Notes: generated by a model from the sequence alone, not told the origin. A DNA stretch of 64,000 bases from Bifidobacterium breve (GCA_945878865.1 CAMCUD010000016.1:45178-109177); one strand, 5' to 3'. Positions 35,005 through 44,639 are shown, counted from the stretch's first letter. Made by a program: numbers and translations.

Positions 35005-36240
35005 TCATGTTCCGCCGGCGGAGACGCGACGCTGGCGCGCGAGCGCGTCCAGCGACACGGCGGCGAGGAGCACCGCGCCGGTGACCATGAACTTCACCGA
35101 CGACTGCAGCGCCAGCAGATCCATGCCGTTGGAGATGGACCCGATGACGAGCGCGCCGAGCAGCGCCGCCCACGCCGTGCCGCGGCCGCCGAAGAGGCTC
35201 ACGCCCGCGACCACCGGACCGGCGATCGCCAGCAGCAGGAGGTCGCTGCCGCCGGAGGACTGGTTGACCGCGAGCAGGCGCGACGCGGCGATGATGCCCC
35301 CTGCGGCGGCGAGCGTCGACGCCATCATGAACACCGTGGTCCGCAGCCACGTCACGCGGATGCCCGCCCGGCGGGCGGCCTCGGCATCCCCGCCGACCGC
35401 GTAGATGTGCCGGCCGAAGCGCGTCTTGGCCAGCATGAACTGCACCGCCGCGCAGATCCCCACGAGGATCACGAGCGCGAGGGGAACGCCGCGATCGCTG
35501 TTCATGACGACCACGGCGGCGAGGATCGCGATGGTCGCCGCGCCGCTGCGCAGCGTGAGCCCGAGCATCGACTCGGCCTCCAGCCCTGCGGCGCGCCGCC
35601 GCTGGAGGTTCAGCAGCGCGGTGCCGACGATCGCGGCGATCGCGAGGATCGCGACGGCCCAGCCGACCCACGGCGCGAGGAACGTGCCGGCGATGTTCGT
35701 GATCGCCGGATCCGACACGTTGACCGTGCCGGTCTCGCCCAGCACCTTCAGCTGCGCGCCCTGCCACATGAGCAGGCCGGCGAGCGTGACGACGAACGAC
35801 GGGATCGCCAGGCGCGTGCTCATCGATCCCTGGAACAGGCCGATCGCCGTGCCCACGAGCAGGCCCGCGACGATCGCCAGGTACGGGTTCCACCCGTTCT
35901 TGACGTTCAGCACCGCCACGACGGCAGACGCGAGGCCGCTGACCGCGCCGACCGACAGGTCGATCTCGCCCAGCAGCAGCACGAGGACGACGCCCACGGA
36001 GATCGTGCCGACGGCAGCGATCTGCAGTGCGAGGTTCGTGAGGTTGATCGCCGTGAGGAAGCGATCGTTGGCGATCGCGAAGATCGCCCAGATGATCGCC
36101 AGGACGATGAGGACGCGCAGGGACCCCATCTCGCCGGCGAGCAGCTTGCGGCCGGCGTCCCCGAGCGTCGGGCGGTGGTGCTCCTCAGAGCTGTCGCCCT
36201 GCCCGACGGCCGGCGCGGGACTGGCCGGAGCGGTGCTCAT
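35005..36240 (-). CDS. Sugar ABC transporter permease (XylH/RbsC-like)
   Basis: A 411-residue inner-membrane permease of the BPD_transp_2 family with 10 or more helices and the typical VGVVLVLLLGEIDLSVGAVS and GGDAEAARRAGIRV (ATPase-contact) motifs; GIRVTWLR and GGRGTAWAALLGALVIG are also family-typical. It would form the channel of a xylose/ribose-type importer. The ATG at 36240 overlaps the stop of the ATPase gene (ATGA). Last gene of ROK-binding protein-ATPase-permease. The specific sugar is not proven; xylose is the best guess by binding-protein similarity. Confidence 0.88.
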   Translation of the reverse strand: MSTAPASPAPAVGQGDSSEEHHRPTLGDAGRKLLAGEMGSLRVLIVLAIIWAIFAIANDRFLTAINLTNLALQIAAVGTISVGVVLVLLLGEIDLSVGAVSGLASAVVAVLNVKNGWNPYLAIVAGLLVGTAIGLFQGSMSTRLAIPSFVVTLAGLLMWQGAQLKVLGETGTVNVSDPAITNIAGTFLAPWVGWAVAILAIAAIVGTALLNLQRRRAAGLEAESMLGLTLRSGAATIAILAAVVVMNSDRGVPLALVILVGICAAVQFMLAKTRFGRHIYAVGGDAEAARRAGIRVTWLRTTVFMMASTLAAAGGIIAASRLLAVNQSSGGSDLLLLAIAGPVVAGVSLFGGRGTAWAALLGALVIGSISNGMDLLALQSSVKFMVTGAVLLAAVSLDALARQRRVSAGGT

Positions 36241-37037
36241 GGCGTGGCCTCCTGACCGTTCTCGATGTCGGCGCCCGTGATGGCGCCGACGACCGCCTGC
36301 CGGTTCTCCGGCTCGGCGGTCCACTCGCCCGCGTTGCCTCCGAGGCGCAGCACGACGATGCGGTCGGCGACCTGGAAGACGTCGGCGAGGTTGTGGCTGA
36401 TGATGATGACCCCGATGCCCTCGCCGCGAAGCGTCTTGACGAGCTCGAGGACCTGCGCAGTCTGGGAGACACCCAGGGCAGCCGTCGGCTCGTCGAGGAT
36501 GACGAGCTTCGGGTCGCCCAGCATCGAACGGGCGATCGCGACCGTCTGCCGCTGCCCGCCCGAGAGCGACCCGACCTCGGTCCGCACGGACCGCAGCGTG
36601 CGGACCGCGAGGCGGTCGAGCAGACGGCGCGATTCCTTCTCCATCGCGATCTCGTCCATGACCTTGCCCCGGTGGGCCTCCTGCCCGAGGAACAGGTTCG
36701 CGACGACGTCGAGGTTGTCGCACAGCGCGAGGTCCTGGTAGACGGCGGAGATGCCGAGCGCCGCCGAGTCAGACGGCGCCTTGATGCTGACGGGGACGCC
36801 GTCCATCTCGATGGTCCCGCCGTCGGCGGGCTGCACCCCGGTGATGGCCTTGATGAGGGTCGACTTGCCGGCGCCGTTGTCGCCCACGAGCGCGACGACC
36901 TCTCCGGCGCCGACGTCGAGATCGGCTCCGCGCAAGGCCTGCACGGCGCCGAACGACTTCGTCAGACCCCGCAGCCGCAGCAGCGGGGCGACGGGGGCCG
37001 GCGCCGTGGCGGCGCCGGCCTGCGTCGTGGTGCTCAT
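36237..37037 (-). CDS. Sugar ABC transporter ATP-binding protein (single-domain XylG-like)
   Basis: A 266-residue ABC ATPase: Walker A GDNGAGKS, Q-loop VYQDLALCDN, signature SLSGGQRQTVA, Walker B KLVILDEPTAAL, and the switch His in IIISHNL. The sequence NLFLGQEAHRGKVMDEIAME is typical of the carbohydrate-uptake (CUT2) group. Classical RbsA/XylG proteins have two fused ABC modules of about 500 residues; this is a single module that must dimerise. It starts 4 nt downstream of the binding-protein gene and overlaps the permease gene. Confidence 0.9.
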   Translation of the reverse strand: MSTTTQAGAATAPAPVAPLLRLRGLTKSFGAVQALRGADLDVGAGEVVALVGDNGAGKSTLIKAITGVQPADGGTIEMDGVPVSIKAPSDSAALGISAVYQDLALCDNLDVVANLFLGQEAHRGKVMDEIAMEKESRRLLDRLAVRTLRSVRTEVGSLSGGQRQTVAIARSMLGDPKLVILDEPTAALGVSQTAQVLELVKTLRGEGIGVIIISHNLADVFQVADRIVVLRLGGNAGEWTAEPENRQAVVGAITGADIENGQEATP

Positions 37038-37041
37038 GGCG

Positions 37042-38154
37042 CTACTGGATCCCCGCGGCCTTGCAGTCCGCCGCGTACTCGCCCTTGCACAGCTCGGCGA
37101 CGTTGACGAACTCGTCCTTGACGACGGTGTCCTTGACGTTGTCCTTCGTCACGGCGACCGGCTTGAGGAGGACCGACTTGACCTGGCCCTGGCCGTTGTC
37201 CGTCTCGCCGTTGACGAGGTTCGCTGGCGGATCCTCGCCCTTGGAGAGCGCGACGGCGAGCTGCGCGGCCGCCTCGGCCTCCGGCGTGATCGCCTTGTAC
37301 ACCGTCATGTACTGCTCACCGGCGAGGATCCGCTGGATCGCGGCGAGCTCGGCGTCCTGGCCGGTCGTCGGGATCTGCTTGGGGTTCATGCCCGCGCCCT
37401 TCATCGCGGCGATCGCGCCGCCGGCGGTGCCGTCGTTCGCGGCGTAGACGCCGTTGATGTTGCCCTTGCCGACCGCGGTGATCGCCTGATCCATCTCGGT
37501 CTGCGCCTTGTCGGGCGACCAATCCGGCGTGTCGTATTCCTTGGCGATCTTCACGCCGGAGCCGTCGAGCACGGAGTGCGCGCCGGCCTTGAAGAGCTTG
37601 GCGTTGTTGTCCGTCGGCGCGCCGTTGATCATCACGATCGACTTGCCCTGCGGGGAGCCCAGCGCCTTCAGGAGGCTCTGGCCCTGGAGCTTGCCGACCT
37701 CTTCGTTGTCGAAGGAGATGTAGTAGTCGACCGGGGCGTCGGTGATGAGGCGGTCATAGGAGATGACCGGGATGTCCGACTGCTTGGCACGGTTGACGAT
37801 CGCGCCCGCGGAAGCGGAGTCGACCGGGTCGAGCACGAGCACGTCCGCGCCCTTGGTGATGGCCGCCTCGGCCTGCGTCTGCTGCTTGGAGGCGTCCTGG
37901 TCGGCGTTGCTGTAGATGATCTCGCAGTTGTCGCAGAGCTCCTTGACCTTCGCCTCGAACGCCGGCCGGTCCTTGGCCTCGTAGCGCGTGGTCTTGGACT
38001 CCGGCAGAAGCAGCGCGATCTTCTTGCCGCCGCTGCTGCTGCTCGTCGACGACCCGGAGTCGCCGCTGTCGTCGTCGCCGCACGCGGCAAGGCCGCCGGC
38101 GGCGAGCGCGAGGGCGGCCGCGCCGGCGGCCATCCTCAGGTTGCGGGTACGCAT
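37042..38154 (-). CDS. Sugar ABC transporter substrate-binding lipoprotein (XylF-like)
   Basis: A 370-residue periplasmic-binding-fold lipoprotein. Signal peptide MRTRNLRMAAGAAALALAAG leads to a lipobox LAAC (C25), then a Ser/Asp-rich linker. The mature domain shows KKIALLLPESKTTRYEAKD, GADVLVLDPVDSASAG and PVISYDRLI, which match xylose-binding proteins. It would deliver a pentose or similar sugar to the permease. The ATG at 38154 has a strong AGGAGGAG ribosome binding site. It lies 22 nt after the ROK regulator. Confidence 0.9.
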   Translation of the reverse strand: MRTRNLRMAAGAAALALAAGGLAACGDDDSGDSGSSTSSSSGGKKIALLLPESKTTRYEAKDRPAFEAKVKELCDNCEIIYSNADQDASKQQTQAEAAITKGADVLVLDPVDSASAGAIVNRAKQSDIPVISYDRLITDAPVDYYISFDNEEVGKLQGQSLLKALGSPQGKSIVMINGAPTDNNAKLFKAGAHSVLDGSGVKIAKEYDTPDWSPDKAQTEMDQAITAVGKGNINGVYAANDGTAGGAIAAMKGAGMNPKQIPTTGQDAELAAIQRILAGEQYMTVYKAITPEAEAAAQLAVALSKGEDPPANLVNGETDNGQGQVKSVLLKPVAVTKDNVKDTVVKDEFVNVAELCKGEYAADCKAAGIQ

Positions 38155-38176
38155 GTGACTCTCCTCCTGGTGGGAC

Positions 38177-39418
38177 TCAACGGATGATGGGGGAAGGACT
38201 GAGAACCTGCGCCGGTGCGGCATGCAGGGCGCTCGTGCCCGGCCGCCGGACGCCGTGACCATGGGTGACGAGCGCGAGCGCGCCCAGCACCTCGGCGCGG
38301 TCGCCGAGGACGCCCAGCTCGACGCGGACCGCGGCCGTCGCGGCGGGCAGCGCGTAGCGGCGCAGGGATTCGACGACGCCTTCGCGCAGCGGCTCGCCGA
38401 CGGCGGCGAGCTCGCCGCCGAGGACGACGAGCTCGGGGTTCAGGACGTTGACGATGTCGGCCAGGACCCGGCCGACGGCCCGGCCGGCGTCGCGCACGAG
38501 GCGCTCGGCTCCGACATCGCCTTCGGTGGCCAGGCGCACGACGTCGGTGGTCGTCAGCTCGCCGCCATAGGCCTCGGCCAGCAGCGCGGCGATGGCCGGC
38601 GCACCCGCGGCCGTCTCGAGGCAGCCGCGGCTGCCGCAGCGGCAGAGCTTGCCCTGCGGGTCGTAGAGGATGTGGCCGATCTCGCCGGCGATGCCCGTCG
38701 CCCCGCGGTGCAGGCGGCCGCCGAGCAGCAGGCCGGCGCCGATGCCCGTTGCGAGCTTCAGGTAGATGACGTCCTCGACCCCGCGCGCGGCGCCGTGCGC
38801 GGATTCGCCCAGGGCGCCGAGCGTCGCGTCGTTGTCGACGTCGACCTCGAAGCCGAGGCGGTCGGCGAGCTCCTTGGCGGCCGGCAGGCCGGTCCAGCCG
38901 GGCAAGATCGGACCGGACCCGACCGTGCCCGTCCGCTGGTCGATCGGACCGGGGATGCCGACGCCGCAGCCGAAGACCCCGTCGGCGGGCACGCCGGCCT
39001 CCTCGAGGACCGCGGTGGCCATCTCCGCGGCGCGGTCGAGCGCGGCGGCCGCCGACCGGTCGACGTCGAGCTCGTCGCGGTGCTCGGCCAGCACACGGGA
39101 GGACAGGTCGGCGACGGCGACCCGGACGTGGCTGTGGCCGAAGTCGATGCCCAGGACGGTGCCGGCCCGTGGGTCGAGCGCCAGCAGGACGGGCGGCCGC
39201 CCGGCGCGATGGCTCTCGGCGTCACGGTCGCCCTCGCGCTCGACGACGAGGCCGTCCTTCATGAGCTCCGCGGTCAGCGTGGAGATCGTCGCGCGGGAGA
39301 GGCCGGTCGCCCGCGCCAGCTCCGCGCGGCTGGCCGCGCCGTTGCGTCGCAGCGCATCGACCACCAGACCCCGGTTGAGCTCGCGCAGGCTACGAAGCGC
39401 GCCGCCAGAACCTCCCAT
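38177..39418 (-). CDS. ROK-family transcriptional repressor (XylR-like)
   Basis: A 413-residue protein with an N-terminal winged helix (residues 10-75, ELARATGLSRATISTLTAEL) and a C-terminal ROK sugar-kinase-like domain (LGIDFGHSHVRVAV, GIPGPIDQRTG). The zinc motif CRCGSRGCLE is intact. Such repressors sense sugars and control adjacent transport operons. I prefer the ATG at 39418: AGGA lies 8 nt upstream and the TTGACA/CAGGAT promoter predicts transcription from about 39419. The ATG at 39427 would start inside that -10 region. First gene of the sugar importer operon, probably autoregulating it. Confidence 0.88.
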   Translation of the reverse strand: MGGSGGALRSLRELNRGLVVDALRRNGAASRAELARATGLSRATISTLTAELMKDGLVVEREGDRDAESHRAGRPPVLLALDPRAGTVLGIDFGHSHVRVAVADLSSRVLAEHRDELDVDRSAAAALDRAAEMATAVLEEAGVPADGVFGCGVGIPGPIDQRTGTVGSGPILPGWTGLPAAKELADRLGFEVDVDNDATLGALGESAHGAARGVEDVIYLKLATGIGAGLLLGGRLHRGATGIAGEIGHILYDPQGKLCRCGSRGCLETAAGAPAIAALLAEAYGGELTTTDVVRLATEGDVGAERLVRDAGRAVGRVLADIVNVLNPELVVLGGELAAVGEPLREGVVESLRRYALPAATAAVRVELGVLGDRAEVLGALALVTHGHGVRRPGTSALHAAPAQVLSPSPIIR

Positions 39419-39425
39419 GGGGCGC

Positions 39426-39455
39426 ATCCTGCTCGATGCCGGCGAGATTTGTCAA
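39426..39455 (-). promoter_or_regulatory. Promoter of the ROK/sugar importer operon
   Basis: Minus strand: perfect -35 TTGACA (39455-39450), 18-nt spacer, -10-like CAGGAT (39431-39426). The region immediately upstream carries GCTTAGAGC, a weak dyad that could be part of an operator. Confidence 0.5.
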
Positions 39456-39519
39456 GCTCTAAGCAGAACCTCGCCGCATTACCGGATCGTTTCTTCAGGG
39501 CATTGACGTTATTGGCGGC

Positions 39520-42135
39520 TCATCGCACGCGGAACGTCCGAACCTTGGGCGCGCCCGATCCGGCGGCGCCACCACGGGCGACCGCGCGGTACGACCCCGC
39601 CCGCAGCCCGACCACGGGCCGGAACCGCGCGACGCCGCGCGCGTTGGCCCGCACCACCTTGAAGGTCACGATCGTCCACCGGCACGAGGACCGGCACTCG
39701 CGGCGCTGGACCTCGACGGATGCCGCGCCCCTCTTCGTGAGCGTCACGTCGATGACCGGCCGGTCGCCGGACATGCGGACCTTCACGGTGCGCACGGCAG
39801 GCGCGAAGGTCCGGCCGCCCACGCTCGCGCCGCTGAGATCGCCGTCGGCCTCGGGCTTGGGTGCCTCGGCCGGCGGTGCCTTCGGCGCGAAGCCCTTGCC
39901 GAGCGCGCGCTTGAGCTCGCCGGTGAGCTCCACCGTGAGGGTCGACTTCTCGCCGTTCATGTAGATGTCGGTGAGCCCGAGGTAGAACGTCGTGGCGATC
40001 ACGCCGTCGAGGTCGAGCTTCACATGCAGCCGGGCGTCGAGCAGGATCGGAACCCCGCCGAACGGGAAGTTCGTCGCGATCTTGGCCCGGCCGTCGAGGT
40101 CGATCCGGAGCTTCTCCGGGCCGCACCCGTCGGTGCACCGGTTCGTGATGAGCGCCGTCGTCCCGTAGAGATCCACCTTCAGCGGCCCGAACTTCTTGTC
40201 GGTCGTCTCCGGCAGGCTCATGGACGAGATCCCGAGCTTGATGTCGACGTCGAGCGCGCCGTCGCTCCACGCGAGCGTGCCGTCCCACGCCTGGCCGTTG
40301 AACCGCACGAGGTTGCCGACGCGGCAGTCGCCGGCCATGCCGTCGATGTCCAGGCGGAAGTCGCCCTTGGCGAGCACCTGACCGCTGGCGGAGAGGTCGT
40401 AGTAGCCCTGGGTGCACTTCATCCGGATCACGCCGAGGAACGTGAGGTCGTTTCCGACGATGCCCAGCGAGAAGCCCCGGATGGCGAAGTTGTTGTCCAG
40501 CGGGATGTTCCCGTCCAGCGACGTCTGGAAATCGACGTCGGCCTTCCCGTGCGGGTCCTTGCGGGTGATGTGCCCCTTCGCGACGAACGTCGAGTTGGCG
40601 ATCTTCAGGTCGTTGATGTCGAACTGGAAGTCGAACGTGCCGTCGGAGTTCACCGCCCCGCTGAAGCGGGCGCCGTCGGTCTCGGCCGACACGTAGGACG
40701 AGAAGTCCCCAGCGCGGGCACTGAGCTTGAAGGCGACCTTGAAGTACGTCTTCGTGGGGATGAGCGTCGTCTTGATGTTCGCGACGACGTTCATGTCGAC
40801 GCCGAGCCGGCCGCCCTTCTGCGAGATCGTCAGATCGATCGCCGTGTCGGGCTGGATCGTCATCTCGTCGGTGATGTTGCACCCGCCCGAGCTCGTCTTC
40901 GTGTGCACGCCGACCGCCCAGCTCTTGAAGCTCAGGTCGTACGGCAGCGTGACGTCCACCAGCGCGGTGATGCCGCCGCCGGCCGGACACGGGAGGTAGA
41001 TCCCGGCGCCGAGCGTGACGCCCTTGAGGCTGTACTTCAGCGTCGGGCCGATGAGCGCCGTGCCGTTGCGGTCGAGCTTGATGCTGTCGCGTTCGCCGGT
41101 CGCGGCCGTGATCTCGCCGGTCACGGCGCCGGCAGTCGACGTGAGCTCGCCACCGACGGACTGCGGGACGACCTGCGCGTTGTCGGCCACCGCGCACGTG
41201 TCGCCGTTCGGCTGGCCGGAGACCTTGAAGTTCCAGTCCGCGTCGCTCTTGACCGTGCCCTGTGCGTCGGCGGCGATCCCGCCGTCCGGACAGGCGAGCT
41301 TCGCGGTCGCGTCCACCTCGAGCCCGTCGGTGTCCCAGGTGACGGTGCCGTCACCGACCGACACGTCGCGCGCGATCTTCATCTGACCGTCGACGCGGCC
41401 GGCGAGGCCGACGACGGGCGCCGGGTCGGAGAGGCTGTCTCCGGCGACGTCGCCGGCCGCGCTGACCTTCGCCCCGAGGACCGGGTAGTCCGTGAGCCCG
41501 AGCGACACGCGGTACGAGCCGTCGTACCGCACGAGGCCGCTGCCGACCTGTCCGTCGCCCAGGAACACGCGGACGACGACTCCGGACGAGTTCAGGCCGA
41601 AGCCAAACCGCCAGCGCTGGCCTCCCGGAGCGGCCGGGAGCGCCTGCTCGACCTGCGGCTCGGACACGTCGGCCGACGCCCGGACGTTCGCCCGCGCCTT
41701 GCGGGCGGGCAGGATCGCGAGGCGGCCGCCTGTGACGCCCGGCGCCCCGTCGGCGCCCGCGGTCACCGTGATCGGGGCGGCGCCCGAGATCGTGTACTCG
41801 CGGTCCGTCAGCGACTTCGCGACGGCGAACCGGCCGCCGACGATCCGCACGCCGGCGGGCGTGGCGACGGCGCGCACCCCGCGCCCGGTCGCCACGCCGC
41901 CGATGCGCAGGCGACCCGCCCGAACCCGGATGGTGCTCCCGTCGCGGCTGACCTGCGACGGCGTCAGCGTCACACCCGGCGCAAGCCGGACGCGCTCGCC
42001 GGGCGACGCCGACGCCAGCGCGTCATACGGCGTCGCGGCCTGCGCCCCGGTGACGAGCACCAGCAGCCAGACCATTGCGGCAGCGAACAGGGCGGACGAC
42101 CTCCATGCCCGAACCGACCCTCGTGACCCTCGCAC
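39520..42135 (-). CDS. Large secreted protein of unknown function
   Basis: An 871-residue exported protein: signal peptide to about residue 33 (SSALFAAAMVWLLVLVTGAQAA), an Arg/Gly/Val-rich beta region (RVRLAPGVTLTPSQV, VRVRAGRLRIGGVAT), then long tandem beta-strand segments with alternating Asp/Gly (for example KVDLYGTTALITNRC and LDGRAKIATNFPFGG). A few cysteine pairs (RCTDGCG, RRECRSSCRW) may form disulfides. I recognise no family. The C-terminus (VRMSGDRPVIDVTLTKRGAA) resembles Ig-like wall domains. The GTG at 42135 is supported by GGAGGAG 7 nt upstream. Confidence 0.6.
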   Translation of the reverse strand: MRGSRGSVRAWRSSALFAAAMVWLLVLVTGAQAATPYDALASASPGERVRLAPGVTLTPSQVSRDGSTIRVRAGRLRIGGVATGRGVRAVATPAGVRIVGGRFAVAKSLTDREYTISGAAPITVTAGADGAPGVTGGRLAILPARKARANVRASADVSEPQVEQALPAAPGGQRWRFGFGLNSSGVVVRVFLGDGQVGSGLVRYDGSYRVSLGLTDYPVLGAKVSAAGDVAGDSLSDPAPVVGLAGRVDGQMKIARDVSVGDGTVTWDTDGLEVDATAKLACPDGGIAADAQGTVKSDADWNFKVSGQPNGDTCAVADNAQVVPQSVGGELTSTAGAVTGEITAATGERDSIKLDRNGTALIGPTLKYSLKGVTLGAGIYLPCPAGGGITALVDVTLPYDLSFKSWAVGVHTKTSSGGCNITDEMTIQPDTAIDLTISQKGGRLGVDMNVVANIKTTLIPTKTYFKVAFKLSARAGDFSSYVSAETDGARFSGAVNSDGTFDFQFDINDLKIANSTFVAKGHITRKDPHGKADVDFQTSLDGNIPLDNNFAIRGFSLGIVGNDLTFLGVIRMKCTQGYYDLSASGQVLAKGDFRLDIDGMAGDCRVGNLVRFNGQAWDGTLAWSDGALDVDIKLGISSMSLPETTDKKFGPLKVDLYGTTALITNRCTDGCGPEKLRIDLDGRAKIATNFPFGGVPILLDARLHVKLDLDGVIATTFYLGLTDIYMNGEKSTLTVELTGELKRALGKGFAPKAPPAEAPKPEADGDLSGASVGGRTFAPAVRTVKVRMSGDRPVIDVTLTKRGAASVEVQRRECRSSCRWTIVTFKVVRANARGVARFRPVVGLRAGSYRAVARGGAAGSGAPKVRTFRVR

Positions 42136-42204
42136 AACGACTCTCCTCCCGACGACTTCCCCATCCCCTGCCGTGGCGCCCTCCCCTGGGCGCCCGGCTG
42201 CCCG

Positions 42205-43116
42205 TCAGACCAGCGCGACGTCGCGCTTCGGGGGCGTGCGCGACGCGACGTCCCCACGTTCCAGCTGCTTGCGGCGCCACTGCACGTACAGCGGGCCGAA
42301 CTCCTTGAGCTGCGGGGGCAGCAACGCCCCCGACCGCTTCATCGACGCGGTCAGCACGTCGAACTCGAGCTGCTGCGCCGCGCCCCAGGCCAGGCCGAAG
42401 CGCTCCCGCAGGACGGGCGGCAGCAGGCCGACCGTCATGAGGTGCAGCTCGCGCGCCAGCGGCATGCGCATGAGGTTCCACACGCTGCGCGGAAGCCCCG
42501 GCACCGGGGGCGCCCCGGGCTTGCCGAGCGTGTCGAGCACCTCGTGGACCGTGGGATGGTCGACGAGCACGTCGCTGCACGTGCGATCGAAGTAGAGGCG
42601 GAACCCGGCCCAGTCCTCCGGGAGGTCGCGGTCGCGGACGCCGATGAGGCGGCCCAGCGCGCGCCACTCCTGCCAGAAGACCTCGCGTTCGTCGCGCGTG
42701 ATCGTGCGCCCCACGTGGTGGTGGTTGCGGATGATCGAATCGGCGAGCGTCGCGTGGACCCAGGCGAAGGCCTCGGGCTCGAGCGCGTGGTAGCGCTTGC
42801 CGTCCTGCGTCGTGCCCTTGATCGTCTTGTGCACGTTGCGGACGCGCGCGCCGATCTCGCCGGCCATCTCCGGGCCGCCGTAGATCGAGCCGTTGACGTA
42901 GTCCAGGGTGCGCAGCAGGCGGCCCCACGGATCCTGCGCGAACCCGGAGTACTGGCCGACGCCCGACCCGACGGTCGGATGGGCGACCTGCAGCAGCAGC
43001 GCGTAGCCGGCGCCGCCCATGAGGCGCAGGTCGCCGGCGAGCTTCCAGGTGATGGATCCCCGCGCGGGGACCAGCTCGGCGTACTCCTCCGCGGACGGCA
43101 GCACACTCGGACTCAT
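42205..43116 (-). CDS. MpaB-like oxygenase (DUF2236)
   Basis: A 303-residue helical protein of the DUF2236/MpaB family, which includes latex-clearing protein and mycophenolic-acid side-chain oxygenase. Family hallmarks are H46 (VAHPTVG), FAQDPWGRLLRTLDYV, AFAWVHATLADSI with H121, and a later D/H-rich region; these His residues coordinate heme or iron in studied members. It would act as an oxygenase on hydrophobic substrates. The ATG at 43116 lies 5 nt after the aldehyde dehydrogenase stop, forming an operon with it. Confidence 0.85.
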   Translation of the reverse strand: MSPSVLPSAEEYAELVPARGSITWKLAGDLRLMGGAGYALLLQVAHPTVGSGVGQYSGFAQDPWGRLLRTLDYVNGSIYGGPEMAGEIGARVRNVHKTIKGTTQDGKRYHALEPEAFAWVHATLADSIIRNHHHVGRTITRDEREVFWQEWRALGRLIGVRDRDLPEDWAGFRLYFDRTCSDVLVDHPTVHEVLDTLGKPGAPPVPGLPRSVWNLMRMPLARELHLMTVGLLPPVLRERFGLAWGAAQQLEFDVLTASMKRSGALLPPQLKEFGPLYVQWRRKQLERGDVASRTPPKRDVALV

Positions 43117-43121
43117 GACAC

Positions 43122-44639
43122 TCAGACCCCCAGCCGCCTGCGGAGGTCCCGGGCCGCCGAGAGGCGCACGATCCTCCCGGCGATCTTCGTCTTCCAGCTG
43201 GCGTACGGGTACCACGCGATCTCGGTCGCGGGGGTGAGCTTGGCGGCGGTGACCGCCTGGGTCCGGCAGTACTTCTGGATCGCGGAGTCCCCGCCCAGCC
43301 GCGCGCCAAGGCCGGAGCGCTTCCAGCCGGCCATCGGCAGCCCGAGGGCGAAGAGGTTGCTGAAGACGTCGTTGACGTTCACCGCGCCGGCCTCCAAGCG
43401 GCGGGCGATCTGCAGGCCCCGGTCGCGCGAGCCCGTCCACACGCTCGCCGACAGGCCGTACTGCGAGTCGTTCGCGCGCTCGATCGCCTCCTCGACGTCG
43501 GCGACGCGCATGACCGGGATGACCGGTCCGAAGGTCTCCTCGCGCATCACGAGCATGTCGTGGTCGACGTCGACGAGGACCGTGGGCTCGTAGTAGAAGC
43601 CCGGCCCGTCGATGCGCCGGCCGCCCGTCAGCACGCGCGCCCCGTTGGCGACCGCGTCGTTGACCTGACGCTCGACGATCTCGAGCTGGTTGAGGTTCGC
43701 CATCGCGCCGACGTCGCGCAGCTCGCCGTTCGGCGACGGGCCGGTGCGCAGCGTGCGCACGCGCTCGACGAGCAGGTCGACGAACTCCTCGTACACGGCG
43801 TCCTCGATGTAGACGCGCTCCACGCTCGTGCAGACCTGGCCGGCGTTGAAGAGGCCGCCCCAGGCCGCGCCGTTGGCGGCACGCTCGATCGCGGCGTCCG
43901 CGAGGACGATCATGGGGTCCTTGCCCCCGAGCTCCAGCCCACACGGGATGAGCCGCTCGGCGCAGCGCACGCCGATCTTGCGGCCGGTGACGGTGGAGCC
44001 CGTGAACTGGACGTAGTCGGCCACCTCGACGACGGACTCGCCGACGTCGCCTGTCCCGAGCGCCAGCGCGAAGACGTCCGGCGCGCCGAGCTCCTCGGTC
44101 CACGCCCGCACCATCCGCTGGAGCGCCAGCGGCGTGTACTCGCTCGGCTTGAGGATCACCGAAGCGCCGGCGAGCAGCGCCGGGATGGCGTCCATGACCG
44201 GCAGCGTCAGCGGGAAGTTCCAGGGCGTGATGATGCCCACGAGCTGGTAGGGCCGGCGGCGCAGCTCGAGCTGCTTGCTCATCGTCAACGGGCCGTGCGG
44301 TTTGACGCCCTCATCCGACAACGCCTGCTCGGCCTGCCCGGCGAAGTACGTCATGACGTCGACGATGCCCATCGCCTCGAGGCTCGCATCGGGCATCGCC
44401 TTGCCGGACTCCTTGCGCAGGAGGTCGACGAGCTCGTCCTGATGGTCCAGCACCCAGTCGCGCAGGCGGCCGACGTGGACGGCGCGCTGCCGGGGACCAA
44501 GCGCCTCCCACGCCGGCTGCGCTGCACGCAGGCGAGAGGCGATCTGCTGGACCTCCTCGCGGGACTGCGTCGGCGTGTCACCGACGACGCGGCCGTCGGT
44601 CGGATCGTGGACAGCGAGCGTCTCGGTCACATCAGGCAT
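43122..44639 (-). CDS. Aldehyde dehydrogenase (succinate-semialdehyde dehydrogenase-like)
   Basis: A 505-residue NAD(P)-dependent ALDH. It has the cofactor motif FTGSTVTGRK (212-221), ITPWNFPL with N141, catalytic base E236 (LELGGKDP) and nucleophile C270 (NAGQVCTS). Sequence style fits succinate-semialdehyde or medium-chain aldehyde dehydrogenases; substrate is not settled. The ATG at 44639 is the first suitable start past the divergent region. First gene of the ALDH-MpaB operon, so oxidised products of the neighbouring oxygenase are a plausible substrate. A GTGTGGC/GCCACAC dyad lies 27 nt upstream. Confidence 0.9.
   Translation of the reverse strand: MPDVTETLAVHDPTDGRVVGDTPTQSREEVQQIASRLRAAQPAWEALGPRQRAVHVGRLRDWVLDHQDELVDLLRKESGKAMPDASLEAMGIVDVMTYFAGQAEQALSDEGVKPHGPLTMSKQLELRRRPYQLVGIITPWNFPLTLPVMDAIPALLAGASVILKPSEYTPLALQRMVRAWTEELGAPDVFALALGTGDVGESVVEVADYVQFTGSTVTGRKIGVRCAERLIPCGLELGGKDPMIVLADAAIERAANGAAWGGLFNAGQVCTSVERVYIEDAVYEEFVDLLVERVRTLRTGPSPNGELRDVGAMANLNQLEIVERQVNDAVANGARVLTGGRRIDGPGFYYEPTVLVDVDHDMLVMREETFGPVIPVMRVADVEEAIERANDSQYGLSASVWTGSRDRGLQIARRLEAGAVNVNDVFSNLFALGLPMAGWKRSGLGARLGGDSAIQKYCRTQAVTAAKLTPATEIAWYPYASWKTKIAGRIVRLSAARDLRRRLGV

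Noticed and set aside
34927..36255. A long plus-strand frame opposite the sugar permease
   Set aside because: Composition is Arg/Asp/His repeats typical of antisense frames in GC-rich DNA; the permease is well supported.
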